NCBI GenBank assembly: GCA_037367405.1
Contig: JAZKJV010005749.1
Coordinates: forward strand, 310,001-374,000
Source of the DNA: Ottelia alismoides
Lineage: Eukaryota > Streptophyta > Magnoliopsida > Alismatales > Hydrocharitaceae
DNA length: 64,000 bases
Direction of reading: 5' to 3'
In this document: piece by piece, positions 48,568-59,212 of the stretch
Numbering within the stretch: position 1 is the stretch's first letter
Layout of the letters: the number at the start of each line of letters is the position of its first letter
Made by a program: the position numbers and the translations under genes
The notes under the pieces: generated by a model
Database searches by the model: none
The model's input: the letters and a program-made list of their open reading frames with translations, nothing else
What the model was told of the DNA's origin: nothing

Positions 48568-49469
48568 TGATAGCCGCTCCCGCTATCCTTGTTAGTTCGG
48601 TCGAATAAATGTCCAAATTAATTAGATGTGTTCGTTGCAGTCGGATACGAGAGGGAATATCAAAAACCACTTTTAATTAGATTCAAGTTAATTTCAAGTG
48701 GCAAATTTTTTTTACTTGGTGAAGTCCAAGGTCGAACTCAGGGAGGCATCTGTCTACTTAGACGAATTAATAGCAAAGTCCAAAGTTCGATTTTTCAAGG
48801 AATTATTTTTTTTATCTTTTTCTATTTTCTGTGCAGACACATGCAACAATCTAGCCAATCCACAGTTAAATCAGTTTGAGATATCAAATTAAGTCCAAAA
48901 ATTATGAAAATTGGCCAGATGATGAGTTATGGTGAAAATGAACTACCCTAATATTTTTGGAATTTTTCGACACTAGATGAATTTACTGTGAATTAAACAT
49001 GCTGGCAGGGTGATTTTCACTAATTTATTTTTAATAAATATCAAATCACATTTTTTTCAGGAACAAAAATTATCTTAGATAGATCTAATGATAAGGAATA
49101 TAGGAAAATTGACAAACCTTAAATTTAATATGAAATGAACCTATTAAAAATAAATTAAGAAAATCACTAGAGAATTTATTCAGGCCTCGATATGTGTGCA
49201 AATGACATGAAATTTTTATACAACATTGAGTTAACTATCCTAGAGCTACTGTGAATTTTTGAGAATTTTTGGAGTACAGAGAATTAATTATTAATAGGTC
49301 TAACTGGGCAAAATATCACACAAATCAACCAATTAATTAATTCAAAAATCTACTGCAATTACAAAAATGTGACAAGTGGCACAACAGATAGAGGACAAGT
49401 TACTCAACAATATGCCATTTCTAGAATTAAAAAATGATGCAAAATGACACCTACGGATGAGTGCAAAGA

Positions 49470-49700
49470 CAGGGGTGTATTTGCAATACAAAAAATAAAA
49501 TTACATAAAAAGAAACATGCTGACAGGGACTTAAATGCAATTACCTATAATGCTGGGGGTATCAATGCAATTTCTCCACTGGGCACGTGCTCCTCACGTG
49601 GGGGCTGCTTCACAGGGACCTTTCTGCAATTTTGAAAAACTCCCAAGGCCTCTGTGCAAAATACCCAGGCCGCACGTGCTCCTCACGTGGGGGCCTAGGC
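49470..49700 (-). promoter_or_regulatory. TGCAAT repeat field and duplicated ACGTG block in the B LTR
   Basis: Variants GGGTGTATTTGCAATAC (49471), GGGACTTAAATGCAATTACC (49525), GGGGTATCAATGCAATTTC (49556), GGGACCTTTCTGCAATTT (49614). A 23-bp block starting GCACGTGCTCCTCACGTG occurs twice, at 49583 and 49672. ACGTG is a plant bZIP core; function is inferred only. Confidence 0.5.
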
Positions 49701-50119
49701 TCGGGAGGCTTCGGAGCCTCAGGGCTTGGCTCGGGAGCTCCTGGAGGTTAGGAGTGAGGCTCGGCTAGCCTCGGGTGGTCTGAGCCTAGGGTCGGGGAAA
49801 AGGCACAGACCTCGTCGACGTGGCTGGCTGCGGGCCTTTGGATCAAGATCGATCCAAAGGATGGCGGTGATGACGTGTAGCGAGATCAGAGGCCGTCAGA
49901 TCTGGATAGATCCAACGGTGCTAGGAATCCACGGAAGGGGGCGACGTGGCGTACTCCTGAGCGTGGGATCAAGGATGATCCTACGGTCGTCTGCTGCTCC
50001 GGATGACGGGTGACGTGGACGGCTCTGGACCGTTCGATCAAAATGATCGAACGGTGGATGGGCCTTCTTCTTCAATAGACCTCCGCCGCATGTGGAGGAG
50101 ATGGCGGGGCTCCGGCGAC

Positions 50120-52030
50120 TAATTCGTATATAGCTGACGACTGGCTCATCAGGAAAGGACAAGGAAAAAGACATACATAGTCTTCCGCCCCGAGCAATCT
50201 TAGTTATTGGAAAGCCGCGCATCAGAGCTATATTATGCATGACTTGTGGAAAGATGCTTTGAGGGCCAAGAGTTCTTTCATCAGCCAATGCATTGGAATA
50301 TTCCATTCTTGTCGCTGCCACCGCTTCGGATCCTGCTCCTCTCCAATTTTTTGCCCCATATTCTGGCTGTGCCATGGGGGAATATTTCCGCGATAATGGA
50401 ATGCACACATTAATCATATATGATGATTTGAGTAAACAGGCGGTGGCATATCGCCAAATGTCATTATTGTTACGCCGACCGCCAGGTCGAGAGGCTTTCC
50501 CCGGGGACGTCTTCTACTTGCATTCCCGTCTCTTAGAAAGAGCGGCTAAACGATCAGAAGAGACAGGAGCAGGTAGCTTGACGGACTTACCTGTCATTGA
50601 AACACAAGCTGGAGACGTATCGGCATATATCCCAACCAATGTGATTCCCATTACAGATGGACAAATATGTTTGGAAACTGAGCTCTTTTATCGCGGACTC
50701 TGACCTGCTATTAACGTTGGCTTATCTGTCAGTCGCGTCGGGTCGGCAGCTCAATTAAAAGCTATGAAACAAGTACGCGGTAGTTTAAAACTGGAATTGG
50801 CTTAGACCTTTCATCTTTCTCGCTCCACAGCTTCTACTCTTCTGCTTCTCATCCTGGGCAAGATCTTTCTGACTTAGTCGTCCCTTTTTGAAAGCAAGCC
50901 AAGACCCGTCTTTCTAGCCCTATTCGATCAGTTTGAGTTCAGCCCGAACTAGCCTAGTTAGACTCAGTCAGCTTCTACTCTTCTGCTTCTCCCCCCTGGG
51001 ATGATCCTTCAGAGGCCAATTGGATTCAGGACCCGGACGAGCAGGAAGGATGGGACTTTCAGCGAAACCTGATACACGAGCAGAGTCCGGAGGGACTGGA
51101 GCGAGGGGGTAGGATGAGCTTCCAAGTCCGCCAATCTCTTTATAGTTGGCGGATCCCCTTCTCTTTGCCGGGACCCCCCAGATAATTGCGGTAGATGGAG
51201 AGAATGCCTCTGCCTTTCGAGAACTGAAGGCAGAGTCGAAGTTCAGCCCAGTAGAAAAGGCAGTCATCAAAGCCTGACGTGACGCATCTCATACTTTTGA
51301 TAACATATTTATATAATAAATAAGTGGGAAATTTGCGAAGGCTTATCTTTTTTTTGAATTTATATAATAGCAAGCATTGACTATAATGATAGTTGGTTAT
51401 TTGAATAATATTATGTGGTTTTCATTAATGTTCGCCATCTATATAAATATGTTAGTTCAAAATGTCGAGCTTGCTCTATAAAAGGTCAGAGCTGGGCCCT
51501 TGGAGTACTCTTCCCTCCTCTAGCCAATGGGACCTTCTTTCCACGGATCCGCTAGTGAATCTCCCAATAGCTATTCATACTCCGTGCACTTTTACCCAAG
51601 CCTGCTAAGAGACAATTGTTCCTCAGCCACTGTCCAGCGCTAAGTGGCCTAAGGAACCCTGCACGTATGTCCCAGCTGTTGCTCGTAATATATAGTAGCG
51701 GAGAACTATCCTCCATTAGTCTGCGCAAATGAAGACGCCTTAGGCATTCGATCTTGAGACCACGAGACCTACTGGTCGTGATATTATTGTAGTGTGCGCT
51801 ACACCTTAGGTTAACCAGCCTTGCTCCCCTCCCCTTCCCAGACAGACCGGAAAGGAAAACCCTGCCCATAGTGTAGGGTTCGAAGCGCTACGTCACTTAG
51901 TGAAGACTGCCAAGGAACAATCATCACCGCGTTTTCACCCGGATCTACAGAGGAAGACCAGAACCACACGAAAAACCAATCATCGTCCGTTTTGGGATCA
52001 AGGAAGACAGACAAACTTATATAATATTAG
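50120..52030. other. Mitochondrial-like insertion (probable NUMT) in the B LTR
   Basis: An atypical block in LTR sequence. It has an atpA segment (about 50270-50805) and then about 1.2 kb in the style of plant mitochondrial intergenic DNA, with even composition and words such as GACTTAGTCGTCCCTTTTTG. A repeated phrase CAGCTTCTACTCTTCTGCTT occurs at 50827 and 50969. LTR-like GC-rich sequence resumes after about 52030. Edges are approximate. Whether it was one piece of a mitochondrial genome or several joined pieces cannot be told here. Confidence 0.75.
50278..50805 (+). pseudogene. atpA: Mitochondrial ATP synthase alpha subunit, partial
   Basis: ATP synthase F1 alpha subunit, normally encoded in plant mitochondrial DNA; it forms the F1 hexamer with beta. 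The frame reads [95 protein letters not shown]. It covers roughly the central third (nucleotide-binding domain after the P-loop). A TGA replaces the Arg codon after FYRGL (50701-50703); the frame continues [20 protein letters not shown] to a TAG at 50803. N- and C-terminal parts are absent. Not expressible as a subunit. Confidence 0.9.
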
Positions 52031-54227
52031 CTCGGGAAAATAGGAACAACGCCAAGCTCAAAATGGTGCTGGGAAAGCGGGAGAGCAAAAGACGTCAGCC
52101 CCAGGACAGAGCGCGGCCTTGGCTCCGTCCGTCCCTCCTAGTGTTGGTGATGCTCTCTGAGGACTCAGAGGTATCTCAGAAGAAGCGCGGCAGTGCGGCG
52201 AGGGTCCAAGTGGCTTCAGGAGCTGGAGAGGGGCGTCGGAGCTTTGTGGCGGCGAAGCTCAAAAGAAGCTCCGCTGAACTTCCGATCAATGAATGGCAGG
52301 TACCTGCATGTGTTAGAAGAGTAGCCGAAGCAAGTGGTGCACTCATGGAGATGTGGAGGATGACGGTGAGGCCTAAAGCGAGGTGAAAGGGTGCTCGGCG
52401 ATGGTTCTTCGGCCAGGTGGCAGAGCTGGAATCGATGGAAGGTGAAGTGAAGTGTCTGAGGGCGTGAATGGTACCGCGAGGATGAGAGCTCCGTTACGGA
52501 GCTCGGCGAAGTGAGAGCGAGGCGAGAGGATCACGGTGAACAGCGAATAAAAAGGGAGAAATCGAAGGAAAAATTGAAACGAAGATTAAACGAAGGTGGA
52601 GGAGATTACCTGGGGTTTGGAGCTCGAGGTCGAGGTCCAGGTCGTCGCTCGAAGGGGCGGTAAGTCTCTGAGCTCAAGCAACAACTCGGAGGAGTGGCTG
52701 CGACACGATGGAGGTGCCGCGGATCTCGCCGGAGAAGAAGACCGTCTTCGCTCAAGGATTCGTTCAATCTCTGTCGCTAATCGGACGCTCCGAGCTCGGG
52801 GGATCTCTCAGGGGTGGCGGATAGGGCTGAAGTCGGACGGTGGTCGAGTATTTATAGGTTGAAGTAGACAGTCGGGCTGGTGAAGGGGAGAGGTTCATGG
52901 AGTTCGTGGAGCGTCGCTGGCGGTCGACGTGGGTAGCGAGGTGGCTGGCGAGGATGAGGGACGAGTGGGGTTGATTGTGGAGGTGATGGTGGTCGTCGAC
53001 GGTGGAGGGAGCGCTGCTGAAAATAGAAAGGGGCAACCCCTCCCGCAAGGTGGAGATCGTGGGAGAGAGGGGTACCAGAGGTAGGAGACGAGGTCGTGGC
53101 CGTTGGATCTTGTGATCCAATGACCCAGATCTAATCACTAAGGAGCGGGCGAGATCTGATCGAGGCGAGACGATCTGAGGGTTGAGATGGCACCACGTGA
53201 CACGTCGGTGGCGAAGTGTGCGCGAGCGGTGTGGATTACATCTGGGGTGGCCTGATCAGAAGGTCGTGATGTCGCCATGTGGTGCGATGGGGTGAAGCAC
53301 GCGTGGGCGGCCGTGATGAGATCAGGGCTTAGATCAGAGGGTTGGGATGCAAGGTGGGATGAGCGGTTGCGATGGAGTGCGGCGTGCATCATCCAAGGGC
53401 GTAGCGTGCGACGCGTGGCTCACTGTGGGCGAGGCGCTAATGAGCGGGTCAGATGAAGTCCTGGGGATGATCAGACGGTGTAGATTTGAGGCGTACGTGG
53501 TAATCAAGTGGCCGTTGGATTAAGGGTGTCATCCAACGGCTGAGAGCAGAGGCGGCTTGGGCAAGGGGAGCGGGCCGCATGGCGCAACCAGAGGGCGCCA
53601 CGTGGCCGGCTGTGATTGGCTGAAATAAGAAATGAAGTTGGGGAGAGAAGGATGCCGAATTTGGAATAACTCAAAACATAAAAGTTGTATATCTTGATGA
53701 GATTTACAAGTTTCATGTTGACCAAAGACGAAGATGAGGTCAAATATGATACAAAAATACAAAGATACAAATATACATATAAGTAGTATACAAAGAGACC
53801 CAAAAACCCAACTTTTTCATACGAGCTCCAAATTGGATGAAAACAGTCTTGTTTTAAAGGTCTTTTAATGTGTATTAATCTGAAAGTGAGTAGACCTAGT
53901 TTGAAGTTGGTATGAGGGATCTATGGGCATTTTGAGGGCCAAGGGCTTTAGGGCTTTATTGGTGCTCTTACAAAGGGGATTCCTGTCTCTCTTCCTTATA
54001 TTATTAACTAAGGTGTACATAGTATAAGGGAGAGCTTATTTTTATGAGGTGGATATTTTACAAGGGATTTTGGCTTCTTATTTAAATGCAAATGGAGTGC
54101 TAAAATGCATGTATTATGAATGCATGTATGAATGCTATTTATGCATTATAAAGGGAATTATGCCTCTATTTACTCAGGAACAAGGCTCTATTTTTAACTT
54201 TTGGAGTGATGAATCACAGATTCATCA

Positions 54228-54241
54228 ACCCCCTATATTTA
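54228..54241 (-). other. Polypurine tract of element B
   Basis: The minus strand reads TAAATATAGGGGGT directly before the LTR start TGATGAATC. It would prime plus-strand synthesis. Confidence 0.8.
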
Positions 54242-55600
54242 AACCTTGCTCGTCCCCGAGCAACTAAATGAAATGCAAGAGTGAAATGATTTTGGGTTCC
54301 ATACCAAGGTCATGAACAAAAGTTAAAAATGGAGCTTGACTCGACCTTTGGATTAATTGTGTGGCGGAACCTTATTTCGACCTGAACTTAAGACCTAACA
54401 GACTTCAAGTTCCACAAGTCTTCTATTCAAGACGCCTAAATAGTCAGGTCAGAACAAATCCTCAAACGCAAATTTCTAATGACTATGATTCTTACTTGTA
54501 CTGTGTAAGTGAGATATAGCTCTCCACATCAGAAATGACTCGGAACCAGCCTCCTCTAACAAGGTAACTCAATAACCCGGTCCAGTAACTCTTTCCTCGA
54601 GGAGCGGGGTATTCCCTTCTAAGTTCAAGTGCGACCAACTCAAGAGGAGGGGGTAGAGAAAAGAATGGACGGTAGCCAGTGTAGCTACCTATCCCGGGAT
54701 GCCTGACCAGTGTAGCCAAGTCATCCAGCTGCATTTCTTTGCTAATATACAGACTCCGACATGTATTTTATTTTCACTTGGACCTGTCTGATTTTTTTTG
54801 GAGTTTTTGCATTTTTTTTACTCAACCAAGGTGCAGCATGTACATCAGGAGTTTTTCCTCTTGAGTCAGTAGACTATCCCTCTTTTGAAGCATTACTGCA
54901 ACCCACAACATCCCATCCTTAGATGTCAACATCACCAGACTAGATTGAGATGCACTACCCTCCCTAGAGGAGGATGGATGTTTCCACCCATGTGCTACTC
55001 CAAGCTAAAGGATTCTACCTCCTCACCACCTCATCAATGAAGAGCTACGTGCATTGTGCTTGTCCAAGTTAGGTCATTATCTAAAAGAATCCTGCGTATG
55101 CACGAGATATTCTACTTAGACTAATCAAGATGAAATGTGAACATAGACTTGCGGACTCAAAGAATTAAGTCACTTGACCTGAGAAATCTTAACTCCAGTT
55201 CCTATAAGGTTCCTCTGAAATTAGGTGGATTAAGGTCAAATCAAGTCCATCCTCAATATCTACTCATAACTTGGTTCAGAACCAACTAGCTTTCCACCTT
55301 GCATATGAAAGATATGCAGATGCAGATGAAGATGAATGAAAATGCAAGACTCTTTTTATTTTAGATGCAGAGATGATATGCAAGAGTAAATAAGAAGCCT
55401 ATTTTTATTTTATTTATTTTTATTTTTTTGTATACTTCCTATTTTACAACAATTTACAAGAGGTAAGTATTATACAAGTATATACAAAAATTTTTTTTAT
55501 TTTTTTCAATTTTTACCCACCCGTAATTATTGTAAAATATATATACAAACATACGTGAAAGTACGAGCTATGGGTAAAGTATATATGTAATATATACACG
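54242..55600 (-). mobile_element. Conserved non-coding region between INT and 3' LTR (B)
   Basis: Matches A 38970-40800. It includes GGAGCGGGGTATTCCCTTCT (54601), AGACTATCCCTCTTTTGAAG (near 54870) and GGATTCTACCTCCTCACCAC (near 55010). The small minus-strand frame at 54734-54492 (LRREYPAPRGKSY) has a likeness in A, but A's copy has stops. I do not call a protein. Confidence 0.6.
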
Positions 55601-55964
55601 CCCCCTATACTTAGCCTGTGCTATGTCCTCAGAGCACGAAGAGCGTGGAAAAAGACATAGCTCGTGCTAAGCACAGGAGAGCTAAAGAGAAGGAAAAATG
55701 TATAGAAATCGACCAGCCCCCCTATACTTAGGCTCTGGCAGCCTAAGTGTAGAAGAAAGTCACAAAGTGGGGCGGACGAGGTCAAGAAGAGAAGTGGATG
55801 AATATACAATGTGGGCATTGGTCCCCCCTATACTTAGGCTCAGGTCAGCCTAAGTATAGGTCGGAAGTGAGTATGAGGACCAATGTGATCGGGAGAATGT
55901 ACAAAGAACCGACTCAAGCGACTCCTCCCCCCTATACTTAGGATCTGGTCATCCTAATTATAGT
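55601..55964 (-). repeat. Array of four PPT-like stem-loops (B)
   Basis: Units start near 55601, 55721, 55827 and 55931, about 105-120 bp apart. The third is a perfect 14-bp stem with a 6-nt loop: CCTATACTTAGGCT at 55827-55840 and AGCCTAAGTATAGG at 55847-55860. On the minus strand the outer arm and G-run read AAGTATAGGGGGG, close to the element's PPT AAATATAGGGGG. The first unit has a different hairpin (CCTGTGCTATGTC/GACATAGCTCG region). Confidence 0.85.
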
Positions 55965-56099
55965 CTAAGATAGTGATCTGATGAGGCTGGGATGGGTTAC
56001 TAGAGTCGCGTGGGAGAGAGGATAGGATTTACAAGAAGAATGATGATATATACACATGAGTCGGTCTGAATCTTTCAAGATGATGTTGATGGCTGGAGC

Positions 56100-57424
56100 T
56101 CACTGCTGCAAAGTCTCATATGCGGCTCGAGGTGCATCTGCTAAATCTGTCTCGCGCATGAATACAATCTCCTCAACATGGACTAACTGCTCATTGGATT
56201 CGACGAAGTGCTTCAACAGTTGTCCATTCACTAGGAATGTCAGTGCGTCATCTGCGAGATCTGAGATCTCGACACATCCACTATCATGCACCGTACGGAC
56301 GACAAATGGGCCTATCCACTTGGACTTCAACATGCCTTGGAAGATCTTCAACCTAGCATTAAACAACCATACCTTCTGTCCAGGAACAAAGGTTTTTCGT
56401 CTGATATATCTATCATGCCAACGCTTCACCTTGTCCTTGTACACCAAACTGTTATCATATGCACGGTTTCTGACTTCCACAAGGTCACTCAGATCCATGT
56501 CTCTCTGTTTCTGCCCCAGGTGCGTGTTCCAGTTGACCTTCTTGATTGCCCGTTCTGATTTGTGCACTAACTCTGTGGGTAAATGGCAAGGCTTTCCGAA
56601 TACCATCGGAATGGGGAGGTTCCTAACGATGTCTTGTAAGTTGTCCGATATGCCCAGAGGACTTGATCCAGGATCTGAGACCAGTCCTTCCTGTCCGGGC
56701 GGACAAGCTTTTGCAATATGATTTTCACCTCCCTATTTGACACCTCAGCCATACCATTGGTCTGTGGGTGGTAAGGGCTAACGACACGATGTTCGATGCC
56801 GTAGTCCTTCAGGAGTTTCTTCACCTCCCGATTCACAAAGTGGCTACCCCCGTCTGATATCATCATTTTGGGGATCCCGAACCTAGAGATGATGTGCTCT
56901 CTGATGAATTTACAGACAGTCCTGCTGTCTGCAGCTCGGGTTGGGATGGCCTCCACCCATCTGGATAGATAATCCACCGCAAGAAGGATATATTCGAACC
57001 CGTGGCTAACAGGGAATGGGCCCATGAAATCAATGCCCCAGGCGTCAAAGATATCACAAATGATGACAGGCTGCATAGGCATCTCATCCTTGGAACCGAC
57101 GGTTCCTCCCATTCTCTGACATACCGGACACGACTTCGCGAAAGTGGTGGCATCACGAAACAGAGTCGGCCAGTAAAAGCCACACTGAAGTACCTTCCAT
57201 GCGGTCCTCTTCCCGGAGTGGTGTCCTCCTGCCTCTAAGCTGTGGCATAAAGAAAGGACACTCTGGTATTCCTCCTGAGGAATACACCATCTCCAGACAC
57301 AATCCGGTCCTTCGAAGAAAAGGATCGGATCCTCCCAATGGTAGTGTCTAGCGTCCGACTTCAGTCGGTCAATTTGGCTCTTGGGCCAATCTTCGGGAAC
57401 TTTCTTGGAGATAAGATAATTCAT
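56100..57424 (-). pseudogene. Integrase of element B, one frameshift
   Basis: Zinc-binding HHCC region: CHSLEAGGHHSGKRTAWKVL and KSCPVCQRMGG (about 57210-57110). The catalytic core keeps all three acidic residues: Asp in WGIDFMGPFP, Asp in MISDGGSHFVN, Glu in NGMAEVSNREVK. A 1-nt frame change near 56620 moves into MVFGKPCHLPTELVHKSERA, then the C-terminal domain (KSKWIGPFVVRTVHDSGCVE) to a stop at 56100. A TAA at about 57434 separates it from RNase H, at a place where this lineage has Trp. Apart from these it looks recent. Confidence 0.9.
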
Positions 57425-57436
57425 GATATTGGTGTA

Positions 57437-58960
57437 TTATGGGAGTGAGTCGATAACAAAAATCGACTCGTCGGGGAAGGGGTCTCGAATTGGTAAATCC
57501 TCGGAAGTATTAAGATCTTCGAGACGAGAAAGATGATCGGCCACTACATTTTTCTTTCCAGATTTATCACGGATGTCCAAATCAAACTCCTGGATAAGTA
57601 AAATCCACCGAAGAAGACGCGCCTCCGCGTCCTTCTTCTCCATCAAATATCGTAGTGTCGTGTGGTCAGTGAACACGATTACCTTGGATCCAATTAAGTG
57701 AGATCTGAACTTGTCCAATGCAAACACTACCGCAAGCATTTCCTTTTCCTTAACTGTATAGTTACGCTGAGCGGTGTCAAGCACTTTGCTTGCGCAGTGA
57801 ATTGCAAACGGGATGCCATCTCTTCGCTGTCCTAACACAGCCCCAACAGCATGATCTGAGGCATCCGTCATGATCTCAAAAGGTAGAGACCGATCTGGGG
57901 CTTGTAGGATGGGTGTGTCCATAATCATTCCTTGCAAAAGCTTAAAGGCCTCAAGACATTTGTGATCAACCATAAACTCCATGTCTTTGCCTAGAAGCTT
58001 AGTTAGCGGTCGGGCAATCTTAGAAAAATCCTTACTGAATCTCCGATAAAATCCAACATGCCCGAGGAACGACCGCAACTGTTTGACGTTGGTTGGTGGC
58101 TGGAGTCATCTGATCACATCCACCTTGGCAGGGTCAACCTCCATTCCTCTCTTGGAGATGACGTGCCCCAACACTATGCCCTCTGTCACCATGAAGTGAC
58201 TTTTCTCCCAGGAGAGCACCAGATTAACCTCACAACATCTTTTGAGGACTCAGTCCAGATTCCTAAGACATGAATCGAAGGAATCGCCGTGGACCGAGAA
58301 ATCGTCCATGAATACTTCCAGGAATTCACCGACCATTTCAGCGAATACAACAATCATGCACCTTTGGAAAGTACCTGGAGCATTGCATAACCCAAAAGGC
58401 ATGCGCCTAAAAGCATAGGTACCAAAGGGGCATGTGAATGTGGTCTTTTCCTGGTCCTCCGGAGCTATGGCTACTTGATTGTAGCCCGAGAACCCATCTA
58501 AGAAGCAGAAGAATTCTTTCCCCGCTAGTCTCTCCAATATTTGATCAATGAACGGTAGGGGGAAATGATCCCTCTTTGTTGCGGCATTCAGGCGTCTGTA
58601 ATCCACACAGACGCACCACGACGTGAGCACTCGTGGCATGGTCTCCTCTCCGTCCTCGTTGGTGGTCGTCTGAATTCCCGACTTTTTCGGGACAACATGG
58701 ATTGGGGCCACCCACTTAGAGTCGGAGATTGGGTAAATGAAATCCGCGTTGCACCATTTCTCTATCTCTTTCTTCACGACCTCTCATAAATTTGGATTCA
58801 AACAACGTTGGAATTCACGAGAGGGTTTAGCTTCATTCTCCAAGTAGATATGGTGCGAACACAGAGCGGGATTTATCCCGTGGAGATCGGAAATGCTCCA
58901 GCCTATCGCCTTGCGGTTTTTCTCCAGGATCTCTAGTAAGCGAGATTCCTGCTCCTCGGT
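57437..58960 (-). pseudogene. Reverse transcriptase and RNase H of element B
   Basis: RT starts in the region before 58778 (TGA at 58778-58780 in NL-x-EVV) and is open over 58777-58250: CNADFIYPISDSKWVAPIHV, VDYRRLNAATKRDHFPLPFI, SGYNQVAIAPEDQEKTTFTC, then the active site VFMDDFSVHG. Further TGA codons follow at about 58247 and 58106. RNase H is open at 58078-57437: [48 protein letters not shown], ending [11 protein letters not shown]. The catalytic Asp pair of RT is present. Stops make the whole a pseudogene. Confidence 0.92.
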
Positions 58961-59212
58961 CAATCACGAACTGATGATGACCGGATACTTCTTGTCCTGT
59001 CCCGCAAGGAAGGCGTACTTTAAAGTTGTGGGTAAAGGTTTGAGCTCAGGAATAGTGTGATCGTCTTAGAAGTCTGGCTCAATCTGATCTGACTCGGTGT
59101 TGGAGGTGGCTGGATCTTTCTCTGTGATAGCTGCCACCAAGTTGTTCGGCTCTGGAGTCGGATCGACAAAGGTTTCCATGCAATCGGCAAAAGCCTCGTC
59201 CGACTCGTCATC

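Larger units (their letters stand above)
48568..54227 (-). repeat. 3' LTR of element B (5660 bp including mitochondrial-like insert)
   Basis: Starts TGATAGCCGCTCCCGCT, ends GATTCATCA, and is followed on the right by the PPT. Bases 48568-48705 match the visible 5' LTR (63863-64000) with about seven differences, mostly transitions. An insert of about 1.9 kb (50120-52030) explains its excess length over 3.7 kb. The G-run/TGCAAAT field lies at 49470-49660 and GATC/ACGGT motifs at 49905-50055. Confidence 0.9.

Noticed and set aside
49896..50417. Open frame of 173 codons on the minus strand
   Set aside because: It crosses from LTR sequence into the mitochondrial-like insert and over the antisense of atpA, so it is a chance fusion, not a gene.
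48568..54227. First read as the 5' LTR of element A
   Set aside because: A PPT lies on its right side, and its left side lacks a PBS, so it is the 3' LTR of element B inserted in A's leader.
54492..54734. Possible env-like or accessory protein (80 codons) in element B
   Set aside because: The matching part of element A resembles it in words but contains stops; DNA-level conservation is a simpler reading.
56056..56721. Open frame of 221 codons on the plus strand
   Set aside because: Antisense of the integrase C-terminus of element B; no domain of its own.
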